From the NCBI GenBank assembly GCA_037968855.1, contig JBBKWH010000060.1, positions 1 through 54,544 of the forward strand: a DNA stretch of 54,544 bases, read 5' to 3'. The translations under genes were made by a program, and so were the position numbers. Position 1 is the first letter of the stretch; each line of letters begins with the position of its first letter. Shown in pieces: positions 1 to 6,643 of this stretch. Source of the stretch: JBBKWH01 sp037968855 (GTDB taxonomy: Bacteria; Pseudomonadota; Gammaproteobacteria; Pseudomonadales; Moraxellaceae). The notes under the pieces were generated by a model. The model saw nothing but the letters and a program-made list of their open reading frames with translations. It did not search any database and had not been told where the DNA came from.

Positions 1-18
1 GGATTGGCGGGTGGGCAT
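1..18 (-). CDS. Possible start of a further phage gene (partial)
   Basis: An ATG on the minus strand at 18-16 follows the stop of the cro-like gene by 10 bases. It has an AAGG Shine-Dalgarno-like stretch about 8 bases upstream, and six codons are open to the window edge. In lambdoid layouts a replication or CII-type gene follows cro, so a gene here would fit. Only MPTRQS can be read, so no function can be given. Confidence 0.35.
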
Positions 19-28
19 GGTGAGCGCC

Positions 29-265
29 TTATGCCACGCGCGCGCAAGACGCAGACCTAAGCTCGATCCAAATATCGGCATAGCAATCTGGGAAAAGCTC
101 TTTGCGTGTGGCGATGCCACGATCCTCGGCAATTACAGCCAGTCGAATACGCCGATTTTCTGGAATGCCTTTTTTCCAGCCGGATACCGAAGGCGTCTTA
201 ATTTTGAGTAAATGCGCGACAGCAGTCAGACCGCCTAGCGCATCGATCAGATCTGAATCAGTCAT
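29..265 (-). CDS. Cro/YdaS-like helix-turn-helix antirepressor
   Basis: Small phage DNA-binding protein (78 aa from the ATG at 265; a TTG at 292 would add nine residues). The helix-turn-helix covers about residues 10-45, with the recognition part reading TPSVSGWKKGIP, as in YdaS/Cro-type regulators. The tail PDCYADIWIEL is typical of that group. It is divergent from the repressor gene at 363, with the operators between them, so it most likely acts as the lytic-side switch protein. Its promoter has -35 TTGACT and -10 AATAAT spaced by 17 bp, with an operator lying in the spacer. Confidence 0.75.
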   Translation of the reverse strand: MTDSDLIDALGGLTAVAHLLKIKTPSVSGWKKGIPENRRIRLAVIAEDRGIATRKELFPDCYADIWIELRSASCARVA

Positions 266-296
266 GTGATGAATCTCAGCAACCTTGTTCAATCAA

Positions 297-325
297 ATTA
301 TTAGGCATTCCTTATTTTTAGTCAA
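297..325 (-). promoter_or_regulatory. Promoter of the cro-like gene (PR-type)
   Basis: On the minus strand TTGACT (325-320) and AATAAT (302-297) are separated by exactly 17 bp. Both boxes are near consensus, and operator O1 fills the spacer and overlaps the -10, so a bound repressor would block polymerase. The promoter is read from sequence only. Confidence 0.65.
300..315. promoter_or_regulatory. Phage operator O1
   Basis: Sixteen-bp imperfect palindrome ATTAGG-N4-CCTTAT. It is one of five copies of the same motif in the element and lies inside the cro-side promoter. Confidence 0.7.
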
Positions 326-339
326 TAGGAATACCTAAT
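324..339. promoter_or_regulatory. Phage operator O2
   Basis: AATAGG-N4-CCTAAT, starting 24 bp after O1. It is the middle of three sites between the divergent regulators, touching the -35 of the cro-side promoter. Confidence 0.7.
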
Positions 340-348
340 CTAGCTCAT

Positions 349-364
349 GTTAGGATTTCCTTAT
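349..364. promoter_or_regulatory. Phage operator O3
   Basis: GTTAGG-N4-CCTTAT, starting 25 bp after O2. It covers the ribosome binding site (AGGA) and overlaps the first two bases of the repressor start codon. Binding here would be expected to limit repressor synthesis, as OR3 does in lambda. Confidence 0.6.
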
Positions 365-782
365 GAACACACTCGCCGAACGCCTCAGATATGCCATGCA
401 AGTTGCAACACCCAAAAAGGTTAAAGGGGTGGAGCTTGCTGCGGCTGTAGATGTTAAGCCGCCATCAGTCAGTGATTGGCTTAGCGGCAAATCTAAAACC
501 ATGGAGGGAGAGAATTTATTACGGGCAGCTAAATTTTTAAACGTCAATCCTATGTGGCTTGCCACTGGCACTGGAGAGATGAAGCCATCAAAAACAGAAG
601 CTCAAAAAAATCTTGCGCTGTCTGAGTTGATGAAAAAACTTGAGTCGTTAAATAGTGACGGCGAATTATCAGAGGATACAATCAAGCTGCTTAGTAGCAC
701 GCTTGACCTCGTGTCAAAAGTCAAAGAAAAGCAAGATGAAATCGAGGCCGGAGACCATCCGGCAATGAATAGGAGTGCCTAA
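363..782 (+). CDS. Phage CI-type repressor, helix-turn-helix, no peptidase domain
   Basis: 139-aa DNA-binding protein. Residues about 5-65 form an XRE-family helix-turn-helix (GVELAAAVDV, then PPSVSDWLSGKSK), followed by the NPMWLATGTGEM segment that usually ends this domain. The remainder is a charged helical tail. The LexA-like S24 peptidase domain of classical CI proteins is absent, so RecA-driven self-cleavage is not expected and induction may depend on an antirepressor. It is the likely ligand of the five ATTAGG-N4-CCTAAT operators. An AGGA lies 8 bases before the start. The next gene starts 2 bases after the stop, suggesting co-expression in the lysogen. Confidence 0.85.
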   Translation: MNTLAERLRYAMQVATPKKVKGVELAAAVDVKPPSVSDWLSGKSKTMEGENLLRAAKFLNVNPMWLATGTGEMKPSKTEAQKNLALSELMKKLESLNSDGELSEDTIKLLSSTLDLVSKVKEKQDEIEAGDHPAMNRSA

Positions 783-784
783 AT

Positions 785-1186
785 ATGAAGCTGATATCTC
801 AAGTCATAACTGTTTTTTTGATTTTACTAGGGTCAGAAGTTTATGCTTCTGACTGGAAAGAGATCGTGTCGGATGAAGAATTGCGCTATCAAGTGGATTT
901 TGAGTCCATCTTGATCAATCGGGAAAAATCTATTGTTCTTTTTTGGCAATCTGTAGAATTTCTCAAAAAAAACAAATGGAATCCAATGTACAAAGTCAGA
1001 ATAGAAATGATGTGTACATCACGAACCTATATCATCAGATCCTCAACCGGTTATGATGAAGCTGGTAAGCCAGTAGATAAACAGCCTCACCAAATCGACA
1101 CTATCGAACATATCATCCCAGATACAGCGCTTGATTACACACATAGGCTCTTGTGCGCGCCATTCAATAGTCTTGAAAAACAATAA
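785..1186 (+). CDS. Exported small protein, surface-adhesin E-like
   Basis: 133 aa with a Sec signal peptide (hydrophobic residues 5-20, cleavage probably after YAS). The mature part, with DWKEIVSDEE, two conserved-looking cysteines (in EMMCTS and LLCAPF) and alternating beta-type sequence, resembles the protein E / Adhesin_E group of small periplasmic or surface proteins. That assignment is by eye. It is well placed behind the repressor (AGGAGTG before the ATG, 2-base gap), so it is probably made in the lysogen. A lysogenic-conversion role such as altering the host surface is inference. Confidence 0.6.
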   Translation: MKLISQVITVFLILLGSEVYASDWKEIVSDEELRYQVDFESILINREKSIVLFWQSVEFLKKNKWNPMYKVRIEMMCTSRTYIIRSSTGYDEAGKPVDKQPHQIDTIEHIIPDTALDYTHRLLCAPFNSLEKQ

Positions 1187-1207
1187 GAAATACCAAGAGG
1201 GCCTGCA

Positions 1208-1957
1208 ATGAAAACAGCGCAACCGATCAGCAATCCCTCAGATATCATTACACTTGAAACGGCAGAGCAACTTAAATTTGATGATCCTGAACTAGAGCAG
1301 CGTCTAGCTGATAACGAGGCGGCTTTTCAGAAAGCCGATCAGCGTTTGGCGCAAATAACACGCAACAACCCAAAATTCAATGCTGACGGAAGTTTACTTA
1401 ATGAAAGCCTGTCGCTTGGTTCTGATGCGATTGATCCAAAGATAGAACAAAACAGGGCTGATGCTGAGGTTGCGATACAGCAAGCAAATAAGGCTATAGC
1501 ACAAATAACACGCATCACCCCAGATGAGTCCAAGCCTGATACCAAAGATCAGAAATTTAAACCCTACGGCTACGCTGACAAATACCCTATTGCTGCTGAA
1601 TTTACAGCTAATCCAGTGATGATCACACAGCAAGAACCTCACAGCATGTTAGATAACATCGACTTAGAAGCTACTCTCTACCTTGTTCTAATCATTGTTA
1701 TTCCGATTTTAGGATTTATAGCAATTAGGCGTATAAGCCTGAGTAATCTATTGGTGACAAAGATACAACGTGCCAACTTTTTGCTACTGGTAGTTAGCAC
1801 CATCCCAGCTATCTACATACTTAAGGATAATGAATACCTATTTGATGAAATCGAAATGGATGAAACCATTGTCATAGCATGGTCACTGTCACTTTTGACA
1901 ACTGTGTTCTACAAGCCACTGACCAAGCTCTATAGATGGATCATTAGCGGCTCATAG
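1208..1957 (+). CDS. Membrane protein with duplicated helical N-terminus, unknown function
   Basis: 249 aa, family not recognised. The first 110 residues are charged and helical and contain a direct duplication: QRLADNEAAFQKADQRLAQI is followed about 50 residues later by QNRADAEVAIQQANKAIAQI, each copy ending in TR and a proline-containing turn. The DNA of the two copies is also clearly related (around 1349 and 1499). The C-terminal 100 residues contain three hydrophobic segments (around 155-175, 195-210 and 222-240). It lies behind the repressor and before a terminator, the place where prophages often carry superinfection-exclusion or membrane defence genes. That role is a guess from position only. 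Confidence 0.6.
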   Translation: MKTAQPISNPSDIITLETAEQLKFDDPELEQRLADNEAAFQKADQRLAQITRNNPKFNADGSLLNESLSLGSDAIDPKIEQNRADAEVAIQQANKAIAQITRITPDESKPDTKDQKFKPYGYADKYPIAAEFTANPVMITQQEPHSMLDNIDLEATLYLVLIIVIPILGFIAIRRISLSNLLVTKIQRANFLLLVVSTIPAIYILKDNEYLFDEIEMDETIVIAWSLSLLTTVFYKPLTKLYRWIISGS

Positions 1958-1982
1958 ACTTAGCCGATCCACCAGAACAACC

Positions 1983-2006
1983 AGCCCGCCTAGCGCGGGT
2001 TTTTTC
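1983..2006 (+). terminator. Rho-independent terminator of the repressor operon
   Basis: CCCGC and GCGGG arms around a five-base loop, followed by a run of T at 2000-2005. It closes the 363-1957 lysogen operon just before the early promoter. Confidence 0.75.
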
Positions 2007-2037
2007 TTGCCTAATTTTCAGACAAAGCCCATAAAAA

Positions 2038-2053
2038 ATTAGGAATGCCTATT
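2038..2053. promoter_or_regulatory. Phage operator O4
   Basis: ATTAGG-N4-CCTATT, the same motif as O1-O3 but 1.7 kb away. It lies just upstream of, and touching, the -35 of the early promoter. Confidence 0.7.
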
Positions 2054-2080
2054 TACAAGTTATTAGGAATGCCTAATAAT
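2052..2080 (+). promoter_or_regulatory. Early promoter of the rightward operon (PL-type)
   Basis: TTTACA (2052-2057) and AATAAT (2075-2080) are separated by 17 bp, each one base from consensus. O5 occupies the spacer in the same relative place as O1 in the cro-side promoter. This should drive the genes from 2174 to 6262 and be shut off by the repressor. Confidence 0.65.
2062..2077. promoter_or_regulatory. Phage operator O5
   Basis: ATTAGG-N4-CCTAAT, the only copy with fully symmetric arms. It starts 24 bp after O4 and lies between the -35 and -10 boxes of the early promoter. Confidence 0.75.
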
Positions 2081-2173
2081 AAACCCATGCCGCACAACCC
2101 GCAGGCAATAAAAAGCCCCCGCATCGCGCGAACGACCGGAGGCACACCCCACCTGAGATGGAGCAACAAGATT

Positions 2174-2329
2174 ATGAGTCATACATCCTCTGGCCGCAAG
2201 TACCACCCTTGCCCTAGCCCAAAACAGCGCAGCCGCCTTGCTGATTTTATCAAGGCACTGCTACAGGTCATCGCGCTAATGATCTTTGCCTACATGGTAC
2301 TGGTCATCACCGGAGTGGTGATCAAATGA
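2174..2329 (+). CDS. Small early membrane protein
   Basis: 51 aa from the ATG at 2174. An in-frame ATG at 2045 would lie inside the operators and upstream of the transcription start, so it is rejected. The N-terminus is basic (SGRKYHPCPSPKQRSR) and one transmembrane helix fills the end. It is the first gene of the early operon. Its stop overlaps the next start (ATGA at 2326). Function unknown. Confidence 0.55.
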   Translation: MSHTSSGRKYHPCPSPKQRSRLADFIKALLQVIALMIFAYMVLVITGVVIK

Positions 2330-2730
2330 TCAACATCATCCCATTCCCGCAGCCTGTCGTGCGCATCATCGGCTTCACCAAAAATGACAGCGTGATGTTC
2401 ACCGTCGAAGATCACAACACCATCGAGATTATGGTCGAGCAAGGCGGCAAATTCTGGCATCAAAACCCTAAAGCCTTGAGCAAAGACAGCCCGAACCGTT
2501 GGCTTGCCGACACATACAAGCCTGCACTTGCCGCGCGCCTAAAGATCGCAATCATGGCTGTCAACGAAGGCAAGGCCGACCTTGTGCCGCGCCCTGATCG
2601 CCCAGTCAACAAAGCCGCCCTAGCCGCCACCAGCCGCCACCGCGTACACGCCAGCGGCGCGGCGATCCGTAGCGCAAGCCATGCGCGCCATCTCGACAGC
2701 AATGCCGAACACATGGAGCGCCACCAATGA
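2326..2730 (+). CDS. Early phage protein, tandem paralogue 1
   Basis: 134 aa, family not recognised. VVRIIGF-(4)-SVMF near the start and an ALAARLKIAIMAVNEGK block matching QALAAVNHG of the next protein show that the two neighbours are diverged tandem copies. Each has one small beta-rich domain with conserved aromatic residues (W in the middle), then a helix and a short basic tail. The tail here is Ala/Arg/His rich. Translationally coupled on both sides by ATGA overlaps. Confidence 0.65.
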   Translation: MINIIPFPQPVVRIIGFTKNDSVMFTVEDHNTIEIMVEQGGKFWHQNPKALSKDSPNRWLADTYKPALAARLKIAIMAVNEGKADLVPRPDRPVNKAALAATSRHRVHASGAAIRSASHARHLDSNAEHMERHQ

Positions 2731-3113
2731 GCCTATTTAAACGCACCCGCACCGTGTACGACCGCAAGACACAAGATCATGAAGTCCGCATCATCGGCTT
2801 TGCACCAAATGGCGGCGTGTACTCGACGTATGCGCCGGTCGGTCGCCACCAAGAGTCGCCAGTCTACCTATGCCAAGCCGGTCGCTGGTGGTGGTCGTGG
2901 GAAAATTCATGGGTGCCAAAGACCAAGACGCCAGAGCATCAAGCCAAATTCGAGCAAGCACTGGCAGCGGTCAATCATGGCCATGACGAGTATGTGGCCA
3001 TGCCGCCCAACTTCACCGAGGCAAAGGAAATCCACACACCAGAGCGCAAGGCTCAAGTCGCTCACTTTCTTAGCATTGCTAACGCCATGAACTATTGGGA
3101 GATCGCACTGTGA
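2727..3113 (+). CDS. Early phage protein, tandem paralogue 2
   Basis: 128 aa. It shares EVRIIGF, the tryptophan-rich middle (RWWWSWENSW, where the paralogue has fewer aromatics) and the AAVNHGHDEY helix with the gene before it, so it is a tandem duplicate. The C-terminal 35 residues are unlike the paralogue. The start is coupled by ATGA. Function unknown; small early proteins of this type often modulate host enzymes, but nothing here proves that. Confidence 0.65.
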   Translation: MSLFKRTRTVYDRKTQDHEVRIIGFAPNGGVYSTYAPVGRHQESPVYLCQAGRWWWSWENSWVPKTKTPEHQAKFEQALAAVNHGHDEYVAMPPNFTEAKEIHTPERKAQVAHFLSIANAMNYWEIAL

Positions 3114-3721
3114 TCGTATCTCAGAACCAACAATCAGACTTGCTACCCGCGCGCGCTGGCACGCAACTCGCCATCTGCACCGGCATCATTGACCTCGGTA
3201 CTCAGCAAGATGAGTTTAAAGGCGAGATCAAAACCATGCGCAAAGTGCGCATCGTCTGGGAGCTATGCAACGACAAAAACGGCGAAGGTGTGCCGCTTAA
3301 AATCGGACGCAACTACACACTGTCACTGGGCGATAAAGCAACTTTGCGCCATCACCTCGAAGCATGGCGCGGCAAGGCATTCACACCTACCGAACTCGAA
3401 GCATTCGACCTCAAGAAAATTCTGAATAAGGCTTGTTTGCTGGGCGTTGTTCACAATGCGCGCGGTAAAGCCGTGGTGAACACAGTCATGCAGCCCATGC
3501 AAGGTACGCAAATTCCGGCGCGCGTCAATGCCATCGAATACTTCTCGTTCCAAGACGATGCGCCTGATCTAGCGATTGCCCAGCAGCAGATTGATTTTAT
3601 CAAAAACATGATCATGCAATCGCCCGAGTACAAGGCAATGAACACCGTACCGGACGTGATCGACGACCTAGATGATCCGTTTAATTTTGGTCAAGAACGC
3701 GACTTTGCAGACTGCCATTAA
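3110..3721 (+). CDS. Conserved early phage protein, probable DNA-metabolism role
   Basis: 203 aa from a GTG at 3110 that overlaps the previous stop (GTGA) and has GGAG 8 bases upstream. A TTG at 3095 is the alternative. It belongs to a widespread phage family with the blocks TGIIDLGTQ, KVRIVWEL, NYTLSLGDKATLRHHLEAWRG and FDLKKILNKACLLGVVHN, and an acidic end DVIDDLDDPF. I recall these proteins sitting in phage recombination or replication gene clusters. An acidic tail after a beta-rich core resembles single-strand DNA-binding proteins, but that function is not shown here. Confidence 0.65.
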   Translation: MIVSQNQQSDLLPARAGTQLAICTGIIDLGTQQDEFKGEIKTMRKVRIVWELCNDKNGEGVPLKIGRNYTLSLGDKATLRHHLEAWRGKAFTPTELEAFDLKKILNKACLLGVVHNARGKAVVNTVMQPMQGTQIPARVNAIEYFSFQDDAPDLAIAQQQIDFIKNMIMQSPEYKAMNTVPDVIDDLDDPFNFGQERDFADCH

Positions 3722-3728
3722 CCACCCC

Positions 3729-3748
3729 GCGCCCCAGCAATGGGGCGC
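3729..3748 (+). other. Perfect hairpin with GNRA loop in the early mRNA
   Basis: Eight-bp perfect stem (GCGCCCCA / TGGGGCGC) closed by the tetraloop GCAA, located 21 bases before the start of the 487-aa gene. No T-run follows, so it is not a standard terminator. It may stabilise or process the transcript, or set the ratio between genes. Confidence 0.6.
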
Positions 3749-3769
3749 ACCCATTTAAAGGATTTAATC

Positions 3770-5233
3770 ATGTGTTACGAAGTCGAAGTGGTGCAGGTGG
3801 TCAAGCGCTCAGTCGCGTCACTGTCCATCGTTGTCGCAGACGCACACACCGCCCTGATCGCATCCGACGGCACAAGTGTCGCCGAACAGCGCGCTATGCC
3901 GAGCTTTGCGCCGACTCAGATCATCATTGACTTAGAGACTGGCCGCATCACTAACTGGCACAAGCCAGAGCTTGCCGACGTGCAGACATACATCCGCGAG
4001 TCGGCGCACAGTTTGGCCGAACTAGAGCAATCAATCGCGCAATCAAAAGCCGTGTTTGCTGAGCTAGAGCCGCAATCAAAGGCGATAGCTCAGCGCCTAC
4101 GCGATTTAGATGGTGACTTGCCAGATGGATACAACCAAGGCGCGCCTGCACCAGAGACCGCTAAAGCGCAGCCTCGTCAATGGGCATCAAGCAAGCATTT
4201 CATTGCTGATCTAACAGCCGCAAACAACAAGCAAGACATCGGCGATGCAGCATTTTATTTATATGCGCGATTGGGCCTAGTGACTGGCATCAAGCCGGTA
4301 TTAGCAAATGGCAGCGGCGGCATTAAAGGCGAGTGTATCAACCTCACTGAGCAAGGCCATGCACTGCTAGGTAGTTTAATGCTGCAAACGTCTAGGCTAG
4401 ACGCTGATAAATGGCTCAATGACCTGATCGAGAAAACCGCAGACGGTGAGTTGATCCTTAGCCAACAACTACCCTCATTTCATGTTGAAAAACAGGAACT
4501 CGATACAGGAATTCTCGTAACGCTCGAGCAGGCGCAAGAAGATACAGGCGGTCGCAGCGCTGTCAAGCCACGCTATCAACACCCAACAACCGGCGAGACA
4601 TGGACGGGGCGCGGCAAACAACCAGCTTGGCTACAAGCCGAGATCGCCCAAGGCGCAGCTATTGATGATTTTTTAATACCGGCGGCGCTGTCGCTATGCA
4701 CCCTCAAAAAACCACTGGTACAGATCGACATCGAGGAGCAGATCGCAAGCGAGACCGCTAAAGACCCGCGCCTATCACCACATGAGTACCTGCCACAAGA
4801 CACAGCACCAGAGGAGGTAGAGCTAGAGGATGGTTGTAGGGTTATCAGCGTTGAGAAACGTGGATCACGCTGGTATGCAAAATATAGCCATAACAGCAGC
4901 CGGTCAGAAAAAAGCAAAGAGGCTGCGGTAAGGACGCTAATGCTAAAACTCGGCATAGGCGATGCTGAATGCGTCTTAATGCCAAATCAAGCAGCAGCAG
5001 ACAGTAATACATGGCGCTACAAGGTCAGCGCTGGCATGACCATCGACGTTACACCACCGACATACGCCGAGCTAATTGATGCTATTGGCTATGCCAAAAC
5101 AACAGTACAAGCCGCCGCACTGGTCAACCGGATCAATGCACACCGCAATTATGAAGAACGCTTACGCCTGCATGACGCGCTTCGTATTCGCATGGCCAAA
5201 CTACAAGACGAGGAGTCTAAAGCTCATGGTTGA
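3770..5233 (+). CDS. Large early phage protein with an embedded H-NS-type DNA-binding motif
   Basis: 487 aa from the ATG at 3770 (AAAGGA 8 bases upstream). The ATG at 3740 lies in the hairpin loop and is rejected. Residues about 268-300 read YQHPTTGETWTGRGKQPAWL followed by DDFLI, the C-terminal DNA-binding module of H-NS/BpH3 proteins, whose GRG core enters the AT-rich minor groove. Residues about 80-115 look coiled-coil (QSIAQSKAVFAELEPQSKAI), as in the oligomerisation part of H-NS. Flanking domains (1-70, 130-245 and 340-480) are not recognised; residues 340-400 look like a small beta-alpha domain. It may silence or counter-silence AT-rich DNA. Function unproven. Confidence 0.7.
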   Translation: MCYEVEVVQVVKRSVASLSIVVADAHTALIASDGTSVAEQRAMPSFAPTQIIIDLETGRITNWHKPELADVQTYIRESAHSLAELEQSIAQSKAVFAELEPQSKAIAQRLRDLDGDLPDGYNQGAPAPETAKAQPRQWASSKHFIADLTAANNKQDIGDAAFYLYARLGLVTGIKPVLANGSGGIKGECINLTEQGHALLGSLMLQTSRLDADKWLNDLIEKTADGELILSQQLPSFHVEKQELDTGILVTLEQAQEDTGGRSAVKPRYQHPTTGETWTGRGKQPAWLQAEIAQGAAIDDFLIPAALSLCTLKKPLVQIDIEEQIASETAKDPRLSPHEYLPQDTAPEEVELEDGCRVISVEKRGSRWYAKYSHNSSRSEKSKEAAVRTLMLKLGIGDAECVLMPNQAAADSNTWRYKVSAGMTIDVTPPTYAELIDAIGYAKTTVQAAALVNRINAHRNYEERLRLHDALRIRMAKLQDEESKAHG

Positions 5234-5429
5234 TTCAGTGCTTATCTTATGCGTGATTATCGTCCTGTTCGATCTAATCATTCTGACTTTGTATCTCAAG
5301 ATGCCGCGTTGTAGTCACCAGTGGCGACATATCGAAACGATCCGAATCACTGATGATGGGTACATGGTCGGACAAAAGTACGTCATGTGCTGCGAAAAAT
5401 GCGGATGGAAAAAGGTAGTGAAGGTATGA
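5226..5429 (+). CDS. Membrane-anchored zinc-ribbon microprotein
   Basis: 67 aa. One transmembrane helix (residues 4-25) is followed by a probable zinc ribbon with C29, H31, C55 or C56, and C59. The start overlaps the stop of the H-NS-type gene by 8 bases, so translation is probably coupled. Function unknown. Confidence 0.6.
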   Translation: MVDSVLILCVIIVLFDLIILTLYLKMPRCSHQWRHIETIRITDDGYMVGQKYVMCCEKCGWKKVVKV

Positions 5430-5467
5430 AAATCCCCAAGTGTCAGGAGGCTCAAGCTCATGCCTAA
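5426..5467 (+). CDS. Possible 13-codon leader-like ORF
   Basis: ATG at 5426 overlaps the previous stop (ATGA) and reads 13 codons (MKIPKCQEAQAHA) to a stop inside the start of the next gene. It may only couple translation between the neighbours, or may be chance. Confidence 0.2.
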   Translation: MKIPKCQEAQAHA

Positions 5468-5750
5468 TTCAATGCAAATCTACTATGCAGTAGATGATGG
5501 TTACTACGCAGCAAAGTCAGAAGAAGATTTTATCAAAGGCTATACCGATCTTGTCGGCGAAGCCGACGCACCTACCTACCTAGAGGGCTTCCACCTCGTT
5601 AGCAAGGAGGAGGCGGACATTATCATGCTTGATGATGTTGACGAAAATGAGCGGCTTACAGGTGAGCGGTACAGTCTTACCGAGGCGCTGAATCGTCACG
5701 TCAAAAGACATGGCCCTATTTTTTACGTCATTGCATGTGAAAACTGCTAA
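5460..5750 (+). CDS. Acidic small phage protein, unknown
   Basis: 96 aa with a strong AGGAGG ribosome site. Strongly acidic, with no signal peptide or membrane segment; sequence such as EEADIIMLDDVDENERL and an end FYVIACENC. Acidic early proteins of this size are often DNA mimics or inhibitors of host enzymes, but I recognise no family. Confidence 0.6.
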   Translation: MPNSMQIYYAVDDGYYAAKSEEDFIKGYTDLVGEADAPTYLEGFHLVSKEEADIIMLDDVDENERLTGERYSLTEALNRHVKRHGPIFYVIACENC

Positions 5751-5762
5751 GGAGATTGCGGC

Positions 5763-6005
5763 ATGAACAAAAAGACCACTTGGGCTGATAGAGAATCATC
5801 GGACTGCGAGAAAATGGATTACGCGGCATATGAGGGAAAAAAAGAACATGGGAAAAGCACGATGATTATCGTTTGCCCTTACTGCGAGTTACACGTTACA
5901 GCCTACAAATGGTCTTTGTGTGCTGGCGGGAAACGCTGTGGTTGTGGCGCATTGTTCAGTTCGCGTGGCATTGCCTATAAGCTAAAAGAACAGGAGCAAA
6001 CCTAA
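5763..6005 (+). CDS. Zinc-ribbon small phage protein
   Basis: 80 aa, AGGAG before the start. C38-P-Y-C41 and C59-G-C61 look like the two knuckles of a zinc ribbon. The first 30 residues are charged. The stop shares its last base with the next start (TAATG), so the pair is probably coupled. Function unknown. Confidence 0.6.
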   Translation: MNKKTTWADRESSDCEKMDYAAYEGKKEHGKSTMIIVCPYCELHVTAYKWSLCAGGKRCGCGALFSSRGIAYKLKEQEQT

Positions 6006-6262
6006 TGGGCGCAGTTAAGCAGATCGATGCGGCGCAGATTATCGCGCTACCAGCCAACCATGTTTGGTTTGATGATGCACAAGCAGCGGCATACCTAAGC
6101 TATGCCCCGACTTACTTTCAAAATAAGATCATTTGCCTGCCGGATTTTCCTAAGCCGCGCAAAGTCGGCGGCCATGGTCGCCGGTGGAACGCTCAAGAAT
6201 TGTCCGACTGGATCAATGTGCAGTGTGACAATCCCGACGGACGACCAAGAAAGCGCGGCTAA
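6005..6262 (+). CDS. AlpA/MerR-like excisionase
   Basis: 85 aa. A winged helix-turn-helix is visible from DDAQAAAYL through FPKPRKVGG to RRWNAQELSDWI, the pattern of AlpA and of recombination directionality factors. It ends 54 bp from the 3' end of a tRNA gene, the usual site of tyrosine recombinases, which supports a role in excision. No integrase lies beside it in the window, so the int gene should be at the other end of the element and would adjoin this gene only in the circular form. Confidence 0.75.
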   Translation: MGAVKQIDAAQIIALPANHVWFDDAQAAAYLSYAPTYFQNKIICLPDFPKPRKVGGHGRRWNAQELSDWINVQCDNPDGRPRKRG

Positions 6263-6315
6263 TACGCCGCGTTTACGCCAAACTATAGATAAGTATTTGA
6301 ATTGTTATAGATATA

Positions 6316-6340
6316 TGGTGTCCCCAGCAGGAATCGAACC
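6316..6340. other. Probable attachment site (att) at the tRNA-Arg 3' end
   Basis: Phage-type genes end 54 bp away, and tyrosine recombinases commonly use the T arm and 3' end of tRNA genes. The matching direct repeat at the far end would lie outside the window. The exact limits are not determinable here. Confidence 0.5.
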
Positions 6341-6390
6341 TGCAACTACTCCTTAGGAGGGAGTGGTTATATCCATTTAACTATAGGGAC
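6316..6390 (-). tRNA. tRNA-Arg (CCU anticodon)
   Basis: A cloverleaf can be drawn by hand: 7-bp acceptor stem (GTCCCTA with TGGGGAC), D arm, anticodon stem ACTCC/GGAGT enclosing CTCCTAA (anticodon CCT), T arm with TTCGATT loop, and encoded CCA. Total 75 nt. It reads rare AGG codons. Its 3' end faces the element. Confidence 0.93.
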
Positions 6391-6643
6391 CAAATAGGAC
6401 AAAGCAACTAGAGTAAAACAATCATGATCAACTGGTTAGCCACATCATCCAGATCAATCAGACTTGCAGACAGCAGACAAATATCGATCAGACAGGTGAT
6501 CTGCATCGCAATCTGGATCTATTTGGGCGCAAATCATGCCACGGCTACTGGTCAGTATCAATGAAAATGCCGATTTGCCCCCTTTTCAGCGACTTCCATA
6601 GCCCCTACCATAGCCCGATTCTAAATCTCAGGTGAATTGCCTC
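6391..6643. other. Intergenic region between tRNA-Arg and proS
   Basis: It holds the upstream regions of both the minus-strand tRNA and proS. I see no clear promoter, repeat or further gene beyond the AGGTGA ribosome site of proS. Confidence 0.5.

Noticed and set aside
3740..3769. Earlier start for the H-NS-type gene
   Set aside because: The ATG falls in the loop of the GNRA hairpin with no ribosome site; 3770 has AAAGGA at good distance.
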